Assembly: GCA_018715125.1 (NCBI GenBank)
Contig: DVMF01000011.1
Coordinates: 37,167-101,166, forward strand
DNA: 64,000 bases
Direction of reading: 5' to 3'
Origin: Candidatus Coprousia avicola
Lineage (GTDB): Bacteria > Actinomycetota > Coriobacteriia > Coriobacteriales > Coriobacteriaceae
Shown here in pieces: positions 49,265-57,560 of this stretch. Position 1 is the first letter of the stretch. Each line of letters starts with the position of its first letter. The notes beneath the pieces were generated by a model that worked only from the letters and a program-made list of their open reading frames with translations, made no database searches and was not told where the DNA came from. Both the position numbers and the translations under genes were made by a program.

Positions 49265-49322
49265 TTGACGTGAACTCAATGTGATATCACAATGCAATCA
49301 ACGAACGCCATCGGGGCGTTCG
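49265..49322 (+). promoter_or_regulatory. Promoter and leader hairpin of the SPFH gene
   Basis: TTGACG (49265-49270) and CACAAT (49288-49293) are 17 bp apart. A perfect 12-bp palindrome TGTGATATCACA (49280-49291) overlaps the spacer and -10, a good place for a repressor. The transcript would start near 49300, just before an 8-bp stem hairpin (49302-49309 with 49315-49322). Confidence 0.5.
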
Positions 49323-49438
49323 CTCGGGGAGCACCCCCTCCCCGCCACCAAATCAGGGGTTCTGCCGTCGGGCGGCCATAGGGGCGTCCTACGCGGCACG
49401 GGCCGCACCGCGCGGCCGATAGCGAGAAAGGAACTCTC

Positions 49439-50473
49439 ATGAGTGCCGAGAAGAAGATCAAAGCTGCGTCCGGATGGGGCATGCTTGCCGTCGTCACCGT
49501 CGGCTTCATCGTCATCGTCGCTGCATTTGTGCTGAGCATCAGCGGCCTCGTTGCCGCCGACGAGGCCGGCGTCGCCGCGAGCCCGCTCTGCGGCTGGGGA
49601 CTGGGGCTCAGCATCGCCGCATTCTGCCTGATCTGGATTCCTGTCTCAGGCTTCTTCACGCTGCAGCCGGGCCAGGCGCGCGTGTGCATCCTCTTCGGTG
49701 ACTACAAGGGCACCGTCCGCGACGAGGGCTTCCGGTGGGCAAACCCGTTCTATAGCCGCTCCATGGGAACGAACGGCTCCGCCGAGGACGCAACGGCGGA
49801 GGTGCTGAGCAAGTCCGGCCTCTCGCTCGGCAAGCAGATCAGCGTCGCCACCAAGGCGTCGTCCAGCCTCTCCACCAAGATCTCGGTCCGCGCCCGTACG
49901 CTGAACGGCGAGATCCTGAAGGTCAACGACAAGATGGGCAACCCCATCGAGATCGCCAACGTGGTGGTGTGGCACGTGGCAGACACCGCCAAGGCCCTCT
50001 TTGACGTGGACAACTACGAGCAGTTCGTGGCCACGCAGGCCGAGACCGCGCTCCGTCATGTGGCGAGCATCTACGCCTACGACCACGCCGAGGACAGCTC
50101 CGACTCCATGGATGCCATCACGCTGCGCTCCAACATCGAGGAGGTCTCGACGGCGCTCAAGCACGAGCTGACGCAGCGCCTCTCCCCCGCCGGCGTCGCG
50201 GTGGACGACGCGCGCCTCACGCACCTCGCCTACGCGCCCGAGATCGCCCAGGCGATGCTGCGCCGTCAGCAGGCCGAGGCGGTCATCGCCGCGCGCAAGA
50301 AGATCGTGGAGGGCGCCGTCACCATGGTCGAGATGGCCGTGGACGAGCTGGGGCAGCACGGCAAGATCGAGCTCGATGAAGAGCGTAAGGCGCAGATGGC
50401 CTCCAACCTCATGGTCGTCCTCTGCGGCGAGAGCGAGGCGCACCCCATCGTCAACGCCGGCTCGCTGTACTAG
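49439..50473 (+). CDS. SPFH/band-7 domain membrane protein
   Basis: A 344-residue flotillin/stomatin-like protein. Two hydrophobic helices (about 12-38 and 50-72) anchor it; the SPFH domain follows (FTLQPGQARVCILFGDYKGTVRDEGFRW to about residue 250) and ends in an Ala/Glu/Gln-rich helix (RRQQAEAVIAARKKIVEGAV). Members assemble ring-like scaffolds in the membrane and often control proteases or stress responses. A short ribbon-helix-helix gene follows, as I have seen beside SPFH genes in other Gram-positive bacteria. AAAGGA precedes the start. Confidence 0.88.
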   Translation: MSAEKKIKAASGWGMLAVVTVGFIVIVAAFVLSISGLVAADEAGVAASPLCGWGLGLSIAAFCLIWIPVSGFFTLQPGQARVCILFGDYKGTVRDEGFRWANPFYSRSMGTNGSAEDATAEVLSKSGLSLGKQISVATKASSSLSTKISVRARTLNGEILKVNDKMGNPIEIANVVVWHVADTAKALFDVDNYEQFVATQAETALRHVASIYAYDHAEDSSDSMDAITLRSNIEEVSTALKHELTQRLSPAGVAVDDARLTHLAYAPEIAQAMLRRQQAEAVIAARKKIVEGAVTMVEMAVDELGQHGKIELDEERKAQMASNLMVVLCGESEAHPIVNAGSLY

Positions 50474-50635
50474 CGGGAGCCCTGGCCCGGCACGCGGCGG
50501 CGTCGCCATGAGCGTGCCGGGCACCACCGTGATCGGCCTCTCACGATAAACCTAGGCCTATCGACTCATGCCGCGTTTGGACCTGTACCGCGATCCTGCT
50601 TGTCCAAACGCCCCCCCTTCAAGCAGGTGACCGCC

Positions 50636-50818
50636 ATGGCGCGCAAGCAATATCCCCTCCGTATCGATCCCGCCATATGGGAGGCGGTACAGCGCTGGGC
50701 CGATGACGAGATGCGCAGCGCCAACGGGCAGGTGGAGTGGATCTTGCGCGACGCGCTCAAACGAGCCGGGCGCCTGCCCAAGCGAGAAGAAAAGCACCGG
50801 GATGACGAGCACTCCTAG
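50636..50818 (+). CDS. Arc-type ribbon-helix-helix protein
   Basis: A 60-residue protein with a strand-helix-helix pattern, KQYPLRIDPAIWEAVQRWADDEMRSANGQVEWILRDA in two halves, typical of Arc/MetJ-like DNA-binding domains, and a charged C-terminal tail. The ATG at 50636 has a CAGGTGA site. It lies 162 bp after the SPFH gene on the same strand; the palindrome over the SPFH promoter (49280-49291) is a possible target. Confidence 0.75.
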   Translation: MARKQYPLRIDPAIWEAVQRWADDEMRSANGQVEWILRDALKRAGRLPKREEKHRDDEHS

Positions 50819-51048
50819 CCGTCGGCCGCGAAACCGCATCGTCTATGAGCGCCGCCCCCGGAATAACACCCGCATCTCAGCACGAAACACCTTCCATGCA
50901 TCATGGTCTAGACGGCACTTCTCGCATTTGATGCACATGTGAGACTTGAGCTGTCTCCTCAGGGGGCTGCACGCAGCAGGTCGGCTCCCAACACCCCGGC
51001 GACACGCCCATCCCCAATCCCACCCACCGTCCTTTGATAGGAGGACCC
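50819..51048. other. 230-bp spacer with partial copy of the 9286 repeat arm
   Basis: ATTTGATGCACATGTGAG (50926-50943) matches the arm of the inverted-repeat element at 9403-9420 with one mismatch, but no second arm is found nearby. The remainder holds no recognised promoter or RNA; AGGAGG for the next gene lies at its end. Confidence 0.45.
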
Positions 51049-51828
51049 ATGCCTCTAACCCGCAAAGCCCCTATTCTCACTGTGGACCGCTTCGAAAAGC
51101 ACTATGGCGACAAAGTCGCCGTGCGCAATCTCACGCTCACCGTCGAGGCGGGCGATATCTACGGTTTTATCGGCCATAACGGTGCCGGCAAGACCACCCT
51201 CATCCGCTCTATCGTGGGGGCACAGCCCTTTGAGGGCGGGAGCATCGGCGTGTGCGGCGTCGACGTAACCGTCGACCCTGTTGCCGCCAAGCGACAGCTC
51301 GCCTACGTGCCGGATAATCCCGATATCTACGCGTTCATGACGGGCATCCAGTACCTGACCTTCATGGCGGATGTCTTCGAGGTGCCCCGCGACGTCCGCG
51401 AGGAGCGCATCACCTCGCTCGCCGGGCGTCTCGGCATCCTCGACGACCTCGCGAGCCCCATCGGCAGCTACAGCCATGGCATGCGGCAGAAGCTCGTCGT
51501 CATCGGCGCGCTCCTGCACGAGCCCAAGCTCCTGATTCTCGACGAGCCGTTTGTCGGCCTCGACCCTGTCGCCTCGCACGAGCTCAAAAAGATCCTGCAC
51601 GAGCGTGCCGCGCGCGGCGGCGCGGTCTTCTTCTCCTCGCATGTGCTCGAGGTCGTCGAGAAGCTCTGCAACAAGGTCGCCATCATCCGCAAGGGCGAGC
51701 TCGTGCGCGCCGGCACCACCGACGAGGTCCGCGGCGACGACTCGCTCGAAGACGTGTTCCTGGAGCTCGCCGAGGTCGACGCCGGCGCCCCCGACCGTGC
51801 ACCCGTGAAGGACGGCCGCCATGCGTAG
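51049..51828 (+). CDS. ABC transporter ATP-binding protein
   Basis: A 259-residue ATPase for the next permease. Walker A is GHNGAGKTT, the signature is SYSHGMRQKL in place of LSGGQ, Walker B is LLILDEPFVGLDP, and SSH carries the switch histidine. The degenerate signature is common in ABC-2 exporters of this kind (Bacillus EcsA/YtrB-like). AGGAGG precedes ATG 51049. The permease starts within its last codons, so expression is coupled. Substrate unknown. Confidence 0.9.
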   Translation: MPLTRKAPILTVDRFEKHYGDKVAVRNLTLTVEAGDIYGFIGHNGAGKTTLIRSIVGAQPFEGGSIGVCGVDVTVDPVAAKRQLAYVPDNPDIYAFMTGIQYLTFMADVFEVPRDVREERITSLAGRLGILDDLASPIGSYSHGMRQKLVVIGALLHEPKLLILDEPFVGLDPVASHELKKILHERAARGGAVFFSSHVLEVVEKLCNKVAIIRKGELVRAGTTDEVRGDDSLEDVFLELAEVDAGAPDRAPVKDGRHA

Positions 51829-53464
51829 CTTCTTCATCCTGCTGCGGGTGCAGCTACTCGCCCTCTCCCACTCGCTCAAGCCGGGCAATCGCTCAGGCGG
51901 CGCCCTTGCCGTCATTGCCGGGATCGTGCTCACCCTGATCATCTTCCTCTATATGGGGCTTGTCGCCATAGGGCTCGTCAGTATAGGGCTTGCCGACGCC
52001 ATCCCTGGCTTTGCCGTGCTCATCGGCGCGCTCGCAGGCGTGGTCTTTACGTTTCTCAAGGCAAACGGCACCCTCTTCGGTCTCGCCGATTTCGACCTCG
52101 TCATGGCGCTCCCCATCCCGCGTCGTACCGTGGTAGCCGCCCGTGTGAGCGCGCTCTACGCGAGCGCCACCCTCCTCGGCGCCCTGCTCGCCGCGCCGCT
52201 GTGGGCGGTCTACCTTGCGCTCGTCGATTTCAGCGTGATGAGCGTCGTCGGCATGGTGGTAAGCGTCCTTCTGGCGCCCGCCATCCCCACCGCCATCGCC
52301 ACGTTTGTCGCCTTCGGGGTGAGCGCCGTCGCCTCGCGCTTCCGCCATGCGAACCTCGTCTACCTCATCGTCTCGCTCGTGGGGTTCAGCGCCCTCTTCA
52401 TCGGCCTGTACGGCTTCTCGTTCTGGGCGCAGGCGCAAAGCGACAGCATCACGGCCGCGCAGATGGAGGGCGGCATCGCGTTTGCAAGCGACCTGCTCTC
52501 CCGTGGTTGGCCGCCCGCAGCGCTCATGGGCTCCGCCGTCGCGGACCGTTCGCTGGGCGCGCTTGCGGCCTTTGTCGCCCTCTCGCTTGTCATTCCCGGC
52601 ATCGCCCTCGAGATTATGCAGCGCAACTATCTCGCCATCAATGCGGCCCTTGCCGGGCGCGCCCGGGCGCGCGCCCTCACCGCACGCGAGCTCCGCGACC
52701 GCACGGGCCGCATGAGCGCGCCCATTGCCGCGCTCATCATGAAGGAGTACCGCACGCAGATCGGCATCCCCTCGTATGCGTTCAACTGCCTGTTCGGCTA
52801 CCTTCTCATGCTCATCATAGCGGTCGCCATCTCGGTGGTGGGGCTCGATACCGTGGTGACCTCAGGCGCTATCAACGGCGTGGACATCTCGGCCGCGGAG
52901 TACGCCTCCGTCTCCGGCCTCGTCGCCAACCTGCTCCCCTGGATCTTCGCATTCTGCGCCATCACCTGCCCGAGCGCGGCGTGCTCCGTATCCATCGAGG
53001 GGCGTAGCGCCTGGATCACCTCCACGCTGCCCCTCCCCGTGCGGACCATCCTGGGCGCCAAGCTCGCCGCCAACGCGGTGCCCGTGGCCGCCACGCTCGC
53101 CATCTCGGCCGCAATCATGCTCGCAACGGGCCAGATCGACGTGCTCGGAGCTATCAACGTGGTGGTCGTCGGCTTCGGCGTGTTCTTCCTTTTCGTCACC
53201 ATCGGACTCGCAAGCGACGCGCGCAAACCCAACCTCACGTGGGCCACACCCAACGACGTCGTCAAGCGCGGCTTCCCCATCATGGTCGTCGTGCTGGGCG
53301 GGCTCGCAGCCGTGACCGTCGGCGCCATGGCCACGTTCGCGCTCTCGATGGCAACCACGCCCCTCGTGGCAAGCCTCGCCATCCTCGCCCTGGGCCTGCT
53401 GCTCGCCGGCGCCGGCTGGCTTGTCTTCACGCTCGCTTGCCGCCGGACGCGCCTCATGTTCTGA
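51821..53464 (+). CDS. ABC-2 type permease, large single subunit
   Basis: A 547-residue membrane protein with about twelve hydrophobic segments and only short loops, except a central cytoplasmic part (about 270-315) rich in Arg/Ala (AGRARARALTARELRDRTGR). The DFDLVMALPIPRRTVVAAR segment (about 90-108) is the coupling-loop type seen in large ABC-2 permeases. It overlaps the ATPase gene by 8 bp and forms a two-gene transporter with it. A strong hairpin follows the stop. Confidence 0.85.
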   Translation: MRSFFILLRVQLLALSHSLKPGNRSGGALAVIAGIVLTLIIFLYMGLVAIGLVSIGLADAIPGFAVLIGALAGVVFTFLKANGTLFGLADFDLVMALPIPRRTVVAARVSALYASATLLGALLAAPLWAVYLALVDFSVMSVVGMVVSVLLAPAIPTAIATFVAFGVSAVASRFRHANLVYLIVSLVGFSALFIGLYGFSFWAQAQSDSITAAQMEGGIAFASDLLSRGWPPAALMGSAVADRSLGALAAFVALSLVIPGIALEIMQRNYLAINAALAGRARARALTARELRDRTGRMSAPIAALIMKEYRTQIGIPSYAFNCLFGYLLMLIIAVAISVVGLDTVVTSGAINGVDISAAEYASVSGLVANLLPWIFAFCAITCPSAACSVSIEGRSAWITSTLPLPVRTILGAKLAANAVPVAATLAISAAIMLATGQIDVLGAINVVVVGFGVFFLFVTIGLASDARKPNLTWATPNDVVKRGFPIMVVVLGGLAAVTVGAMATFALSMATTPLVASLAILALGLLLAGAGWLVFTLACRRTRLMF

Positions 53465-53470
53465 CGCGCC

Positions 53471-53510
53471 GCGGGCGCGCCGCCGCCACAAAGGCACGCG
53501 GCGCGCCCGC
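53471..53510. terminator. Strong hairpin between convergent operons, no T-run
   Basis: A perfect 13-bp, all-GC stem (53471-53483 with 53498-53510) and a 14-base loop lie 6 bp after the permease stop and 11 bp before the convergent small gene. Neither strand has a T-tail. Confidence 0.5.
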
Positions 53511-53521
53511 AGCAGTGCGCC

Positions 53522-53641
53522 TCATCGGTCGCGGTAGGCGCGCCAGATGAGCCAAACCACGCCCGCGGCGGCAAGCCAGCCTATCAGCGGCATCCAAAAA
53601 TCGGTGACCGTCGCGATGATGCCGTGCACGTTACGCAGCAT
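53522..53641 (-). CDS. 39-residue single-helix membrane peptide
   Basis: A short protein with one transmembrane helix (FWMPLIGWLAAAGVVWLIW) and a basic end (RAYRDR). The ATG has an AGGGGAGC ribosome site 5 bases upstream and overlaps the end of the YxeA-like gene by 11 bp, which suggests a coupled, real gene. A small regulator or accessory subunit of the adjacent ABC system is possible. Confidence 0.55.
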   Translation of the reverse strand: MLRNVHGIIATVTDFWMPLIGWLAAAGVVWLIWRAYRDR

Positions 53642-54014
53642 CGCCGCTCCCCTCAACAGGCGACGCGAGCTTCTCTTGCGCGGGTGCGGGAATCTCCTCC
53701 CATGCAACCTCCTCCCAGCGCACCACGCCGCGGAGCGCAAGCGTGGTGAGGTGCAGATACGCCCCTTCGCGCAGCTCGCGGCTCGTGTCGAAGCCGAGCT
53801 CGCGCTCCTCGCCTCCGGCGTCCACCGCCGGCAGGTCGTAGTGATACGGGAAATCGTTGTTGTTCTCCCCCGCTTGCGTGAGCCGGGCGTTATCCACCTG
53901 CACGTACCAGGCCTCGCCCGCGCCGAACATCTGGTTGTAGCCCCACCAGGCGCCCACGGCCGCGACCCCGATCAGCGCGAGCACCACCAGCACCTTCACC
54001 GCACGCTTCATCAT
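53631..54014 (-). CDS. YxeA-family (DUF1093) exported protein
   Basis: A 127-residue protein with an N-terminal hydrophobic signal-anchor (VLVVLALIGVAAVGAWWGY) and a small extracytoplasmic domain; WYVQVDNARL, YHYDLPAVD and the C-terminal VVRWEEVAWEEIPAPAQEKL match the YxeA pattern. YxeA-type proteins are often encoded beside BceAB-like transporters and can be secreted. AAGGAG lies 7 bases before ATG 54014. It is in the same direction as the ABC genes, after a hairpin at 54084-54117. Confidence 0.75.
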   Translation of the reverse strand: MMKRAVKVLVVLALIGVAAVGAWWGYNQMFGAGEAWYVQVDNARLTQAGENNNDFPYHYDLPAVDAGGEERELGFDTSRELREGAYLHLTTLALRGVVRWEEVAWEEIPAPAQEKLASPVEGSGDAA

Positions 54015-54083
54015 CCCTCGTCTCCTTTTCGTCTCACTTGCGCAAAAGCGCGTCTCCATAGGTTCCCACGGCACCCGTTACGC

Positions 54084-54117
54084 AAGCGGGCCGGCGACGA
54101 CGTCGACCGGCCCGCTT
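54084..54117. terminator. Hairpin between the Bce-like permease and YxeA-like gene
   Basis: An 11-bp stem (54084-54094 with 54107-54117) with a 12-base loop, 8 bp past the permease stop. The T-run is poor, so it may only attenuate read-through into the YxeA gene. Confidence 0.45.
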
Positions 54118-54125
54118 CGTTCCCG

Positions 54126-56336
54126 TTATGCCGCAACCCTTGTTCGCACAAAGTCGCGCACCATGCCCTTGCTCATAAGGTAGGTCACGCAGAAGTAGCC
54201 GCCGTACGCCACCACAAAGATGAGGCCCGTGATGCCCACCGTGCCGCCGATGGTAAGCCCGCCAAAGAGCGCCACGAGCTTGATGATCACGCTGAGCGCG
54301 CAGGCGGAGTGAGCGACGCCCACCATAAGCGGGAACAGGAAGAACACCGTCTGCTGCACGAGGACCGAGTGCGCGATCTCTCTGGTCCGGGTGCCGAGTT
54401 CCGCCAAGATGCGGTAGTTCTTACCGGCGTCCGCCACGCCCGAGAGCTGCTGGATGGTAAGAATCGCCGCACAGGCAACCACCAGCACGAAGCCGATATA
54501 GATGGCGAGGTAGCTGATGAGGCCGTTCATAGAGTCCGTGCTCTCGTACGTCGTGGTGCGCGTGGCCTCTGAGCCCCAGCTGGCGATGCTCTCGCCCGCG
54601 TCGTTGGTGATGTCGCCGTATACGCGGTACTCGCCGATATACGCATCGCCCTCCTCGGTCGAGATACCGTCTGCGTAGTTGACCATGAGGTAGCTGTAGT
54701 AAGGTGCGAGATCGAGCGAGGCCACCAGGTCGTCGGGCAGCACGATGGTGCCCGCGTTCATCCCCATCATGGCATTCTGGAACGTGCTCGCGTCCTCCGG
54801 CACGCGGCTCTGCACCGGCGTGAGCGTGCGCCCGCCGATCTCAAGCGCAACCCTCTGGCCGAGCACCGCGTTGTAGATGTCGTTTACCGAGGCGCCCATA
54901 TCGGACGTGATGGTGTAGCCGCTCTCGCCGAGGTCGATCTCCTCCATCCCCCGGAACCGCAGATAGGCATTGTAGTTGCTCTCGGTCATAACCGCGAGAC
55001 CAAGTGACGACAGGTTGGACGCATCGACCCCTGCCGGCAGCGGCATGTCCACGGCATCACACAGGTCAACGAGGCTCACCACGGGCTCGCTTGCGCCGCG
55101 CGGCGTGGAATCGAACGTATCGACCTGCATATAGTCGCCGGCAATGGCGGCAAGATCGAACGGGTGCGTCTCACCCGTCCCGGGGTCGATGACGTCGCTC
55201 GAGCTCGCAGCCATCATATCGACCGGACCGTCGGCAACCGCATAGCGCATCCCCGCGTCATCTGCGGCAGCGTCGACGTTCATCTCGTCCACCACGCTCG
55301 GCCCCCAATACACGAGGCAGCGCGTATAGTCCACGGGCGTGCCGTGCTCGACCGAGTTGTTCATGGTGTCCGCGAGCGACATGCCCGTGGTAACCGACGT
55401 GATGGCCAGAAAGAGGATCATCGCGATCATCGCCATCGAGAAGCTGACCGTGTTGACCTTCGCGGAGAGCTGGCGGAGCGTCACCATGTTGAGGCCGCGC
55501 CAGTACACCCCCCGGGCGCTCTGCAGGGCCTTCAGCAGAAAGCCGGCAAGACCGAAGAAGAAGAGGATCGTGCCCGCAACCACCATGGCGGTGGTGATGA
55601 AGAAGGCCCCCATCGCCTCGGGCTGGCCGTCGTAGGGCAACCCGTCGTGCAGCAGGCGCACGTACGCCACGATGATCGCCCCGAGGCCCACCACAAAGAT
55701 GGCCGCCGAGATCCAGGGGTTGCGCGTCTTGACGGTCTCGTTTTGGCGGCTCGCGCTCATCAGGTCCACGATGCGCGCGCGGCGCACCACGCGCAGGTTG
55801 AAGACGAGCGTGACCAGAAAGATCGCCACCAGGCACCCGACCGTCTGCATAAACGCGCCGAGCGAGAAGAAGAAATGGAAGTCGCTGATCTGCGTCTTGA
55901 AGAGGGATGCGGTGAAGAACACCATGAGCTGCGAGAGCGCGAGGCCGAGGATGAGGCCGAGGATGAGGGCCGCGCCGGACACAAAGAGGGTCTCGAGCGC
56001 CATGATGACCGACACCTGGCCGCGCCCCATACCGAGCACCTGGTAGAGGCCGAATTCCTTCTTACGGCGCTTCATGATGAAGTTGTTGGCATAGACCATG
56101 AGGAAACCCATCACCACGGCAAGAAACACCGTGAGGCCCGCGATGATGTTGCCGAGGAGCTCGCCCATGCCGTCGTTCTGCGCGGTCACGCCGGCGATGT
56201 CCACTTGGATGGAGATGGTGTTGAACGCATAGAATACGGTGACGGCCAACGTGAGCGTGAGCAGGTAGACGAGGTAGTCCCGTCCGGCGCGCCGCACGTT
56301 GCCCCACGCGATCTTACAGAGCATCGGAGCCCTCAC
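54126..56336 (-). CDS. BceB-like FtsX-family ABC permease
   Basis: A 736-residue permease with the BceB/VraG plan: a first helix (DYLVYLLTLTLAVTVFYAF), three helices with an FGLYQVLGMGRGQV coupling segment, more helices to about 325, a large extracellular domain (about 330-600), and three last helices (SYLAIYIGFVLVVACAAIL onward). Such permeases sense and remove peptide antibiotics from lipid targets, usually signalling to a dedicated histidine kinase, which is not present here. It overlaps the ATPase gene by 23 bp. Confidence 0.87.
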   Translation of the reverse strand: MRAPMLCKIAWGNVRRAGRDYLVYLLTLTLAVTVFYAFNTISIQVDIAGVTAQNDGMGELLGNIIAGLTVFLAVVMGFLMVYANNFIMKRRKKEFGLYQVLGMGRGQVSVIMALETLFVSGAALILGLILGLALSQLMVFFTASLFKTQISDFHFFFSLGAFMQTVGCLVAIFLVTLVFNLRVVRRARIVDLMSASRQNETVKTRNPWISAAIFVVGLGAIIVAYVRLLHDGLPYDGQPEAMGAFFITTAMVVAGTILFFFGLAGFLLKALQSARGVYWRGLNMVTLRQLSAKVNTVSFSMAMIAMILFLAITSVTTGMSLADTMNNSVEHGTPVDYTRCLVYWGPSVVDEMNVDAAADDAGMRYAVADGPVDMMAASSSDVIDPGTGETHPFDLAAIAGDYMQVDTFDSTPRGASEPVVSLVDLCDAVDMPLPAGVDASNLSSLGLAVMTESNYNAYLRFRGMEEIDLGESGYTITSDMGASVNDIYNAVLGQRVALEIGGRTLTPVQSRVPEDASTFQNAMMGMNAGTIVLPDDLVASLDLAPYYSYLMVNYADGISTEEGDAYIGEYRVYGDITNDAGESIASWGSEATRTTTYESTDSMNGLISYLAIYIGFVLVVACAAILTIQQLSGVADAGKNYRILAELGTRTREIAHSVLVQQTVFFLFPLMVGVAHSACALSVIIKLVALFGGLTIGGTVGITGLIFVVAYGGYFCVTYLMSKGMVRDFVRTRVAA

Positions 56337-57159
56337 CGCCCATCATCGCCACGACCTCCATGATGCGCTCGAAAAACGCCTGTCGGGTCGAGTCACCGCG
56401 CCTGAGCTCGGTAAAGATCCTGCCGTCGCGAATAAAGAGCACGCGGTGCGTGTAGCTCGCCGCAAAGCTGTCGTGCGTGACCATGAGCACCGTCGCCTGC
56501 AACCGCTCGTTCATGGTCTCCAGGCTCTCGAGCAGCAGGCGGGCATTTTTGGAGTCGAGGGCGCCGGTGGGCTCGTCGGCCATGATGACGGTGGGCTCCG
56601 TCACAAGCGCGCGGGCCGCCGCGACACGCTGCTGCTGACCGCCGGACATCTGATAGGGGTACTTCTCCAAGATCTCGTGGATGCCGAGGCGCCCGGCCAC
56701 CTCGTCCACGCGCCGCAGCACCTCTTTGGCCGGCACGCGGCTGATGGTGAGCGGCAGGGCGATGTTCTCGCGCGCGGTGAGCGTATCGAGCAGGTTGGAG
56801 TCTTGGAAGATGAACCCCAGCTGCTCGCGGCGGAAGCGCGTGAGCTTGGCGGGCTTCATGCGCGTGACGTCGACACCGCCGATGAGGACCTCGCCCGAGG
56901 TGACGGCGTCGATCGTCGACACGCAGTTGAGCAGCGTCGACTTACCGGATCCCGATGCGCCCATGATGCCGAGGAACTCGCCGCGGCCGACGGTAAACGA
57001 GACGTCGTTCAGGGCGCGCGTCACGTTTTGACGGCTGCCGTACACCTTCTCGATATGGCGCACCTCCAGCACGGGCGCGACCGGAGCCTGGGCTTGGACC
57101 TGAGAGAGCTTGCCGGGCGCGGCGTGCGCCGGGCGCGGGGTTTGGGCAAATGCGGGCAT
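56314..57159 (-). CDS. BceA-like ABC transporter ATP-binding protein
   Basis: A 281-residue ATPase. Walker A GASGSGKST, signature MSGGQQQR, Walker [15 protein letters not shown] and VTHD switch histidine match the BceA/MacB/LolD branch. A Pro/Ala-rich N-terminal extension of about 30 residues precedes the core. ATG 57159 has GGAAGGA 5 bases away; upstream starts are less well placed. It is co-transcribed with the permease and probably with the 53-residue membrane protein before it. Confidence 0.9.
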   Translation of the reverse strand: MPAFAQTPRPAHAAPGKLSQVQAQAPVAPVLEVRHIEKVYGSRQNVTRALNDVSFTVGRGEFLGIMGASGSGKSTLLNCVSTIDAVTSGEVLIGGVDVTRMKPAKLTRFRREQLGFIFQDSNLLDTLTARENIALPLTISRVPAKEVLRRVDEVAGRLGIHEILEKYPYQMSGGQQQRVAAARALVTEPTVIMADEPTGALDSKNARLLLESLETMNERLQATVLMVTHDSFAASYTHRVLFIRDGRIFTELRRGDSTRQAFFERIMEVVAMMGGEGSDAL

Positions 57160-57221
57160 GCGATTCCTTCCCATCTGACAGGCGGGCCGCACAGAAGCGT
57201 CGGCCCGCCGCTTGAGCTGCA

Positions 57222-57383
57222 CTATTTGTTGACGTTCCACAACAGGGCGATCATGCCGAGGGCGAGCACCGCCATGATGACGAGCCAGACCACCATCTCC
57301 GCCACCGACATGCCCGCACGCACCAGCGGGTTGTGGGAGCGGGCGGGCTCGGGCTCGGGGTCATAGGGGTTGCGCTTCGTCAT
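57222..57383 (-). CDS. 53-residue membrane protein heading the Bce-like operon
   Basis: A small protein with a polar, Pro/Glu-rich N-terminus (NPYDPEPEPARSHNP) and one membrane helix (VVWLVIMAVLALGMIALLW). The start at 57383 follows a GGTGAG site; the gene ends 62 bp before the ATPase start in the same direction. A second small helix protein closes the locus at 53522. Function unknown. Confidence 0.55.
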   Translation of the reverse strand: MTKRNPYDPEPEPARSHNPLVRAGMSVAEMVVWLVIMAVLALGMIALLWNVNK

Positions 57384-57436
57384 GGTCTCACCCAGGGGGC
57401 AGGTTGTTCTGATTGCCATGGGTACCACACCTCCGA

Positions 57437-57507
57437 CCACTATAGTGGCAGGATGCGCGTGGAGCAGCCATCGATTTGCCTTACAGGCGCATTTCAGTTT
57501 TGTAAGG
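57437..57507 (-). promoter_or_regulatory. Promoter region of the Bce-like operon
   Basis: CCTTACA (57479-57485) and TGTAAGG (57501-57507) form a perfect inverted repeat with a 15-bp spacer, like a response-regulator site. About 30 bp nearer the gene a palindrome CCACTATAGTGG (57437-57448) contains a TATAGT -10 without a good -35. The layout suggests activated transcription. Confidence 0.4.
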
Positions 57508-57560
57508 TTGGCTAAAGAATGCCTTAACAGGCTGTTCTAGCCCCCATCTGCCCGGTGCGG

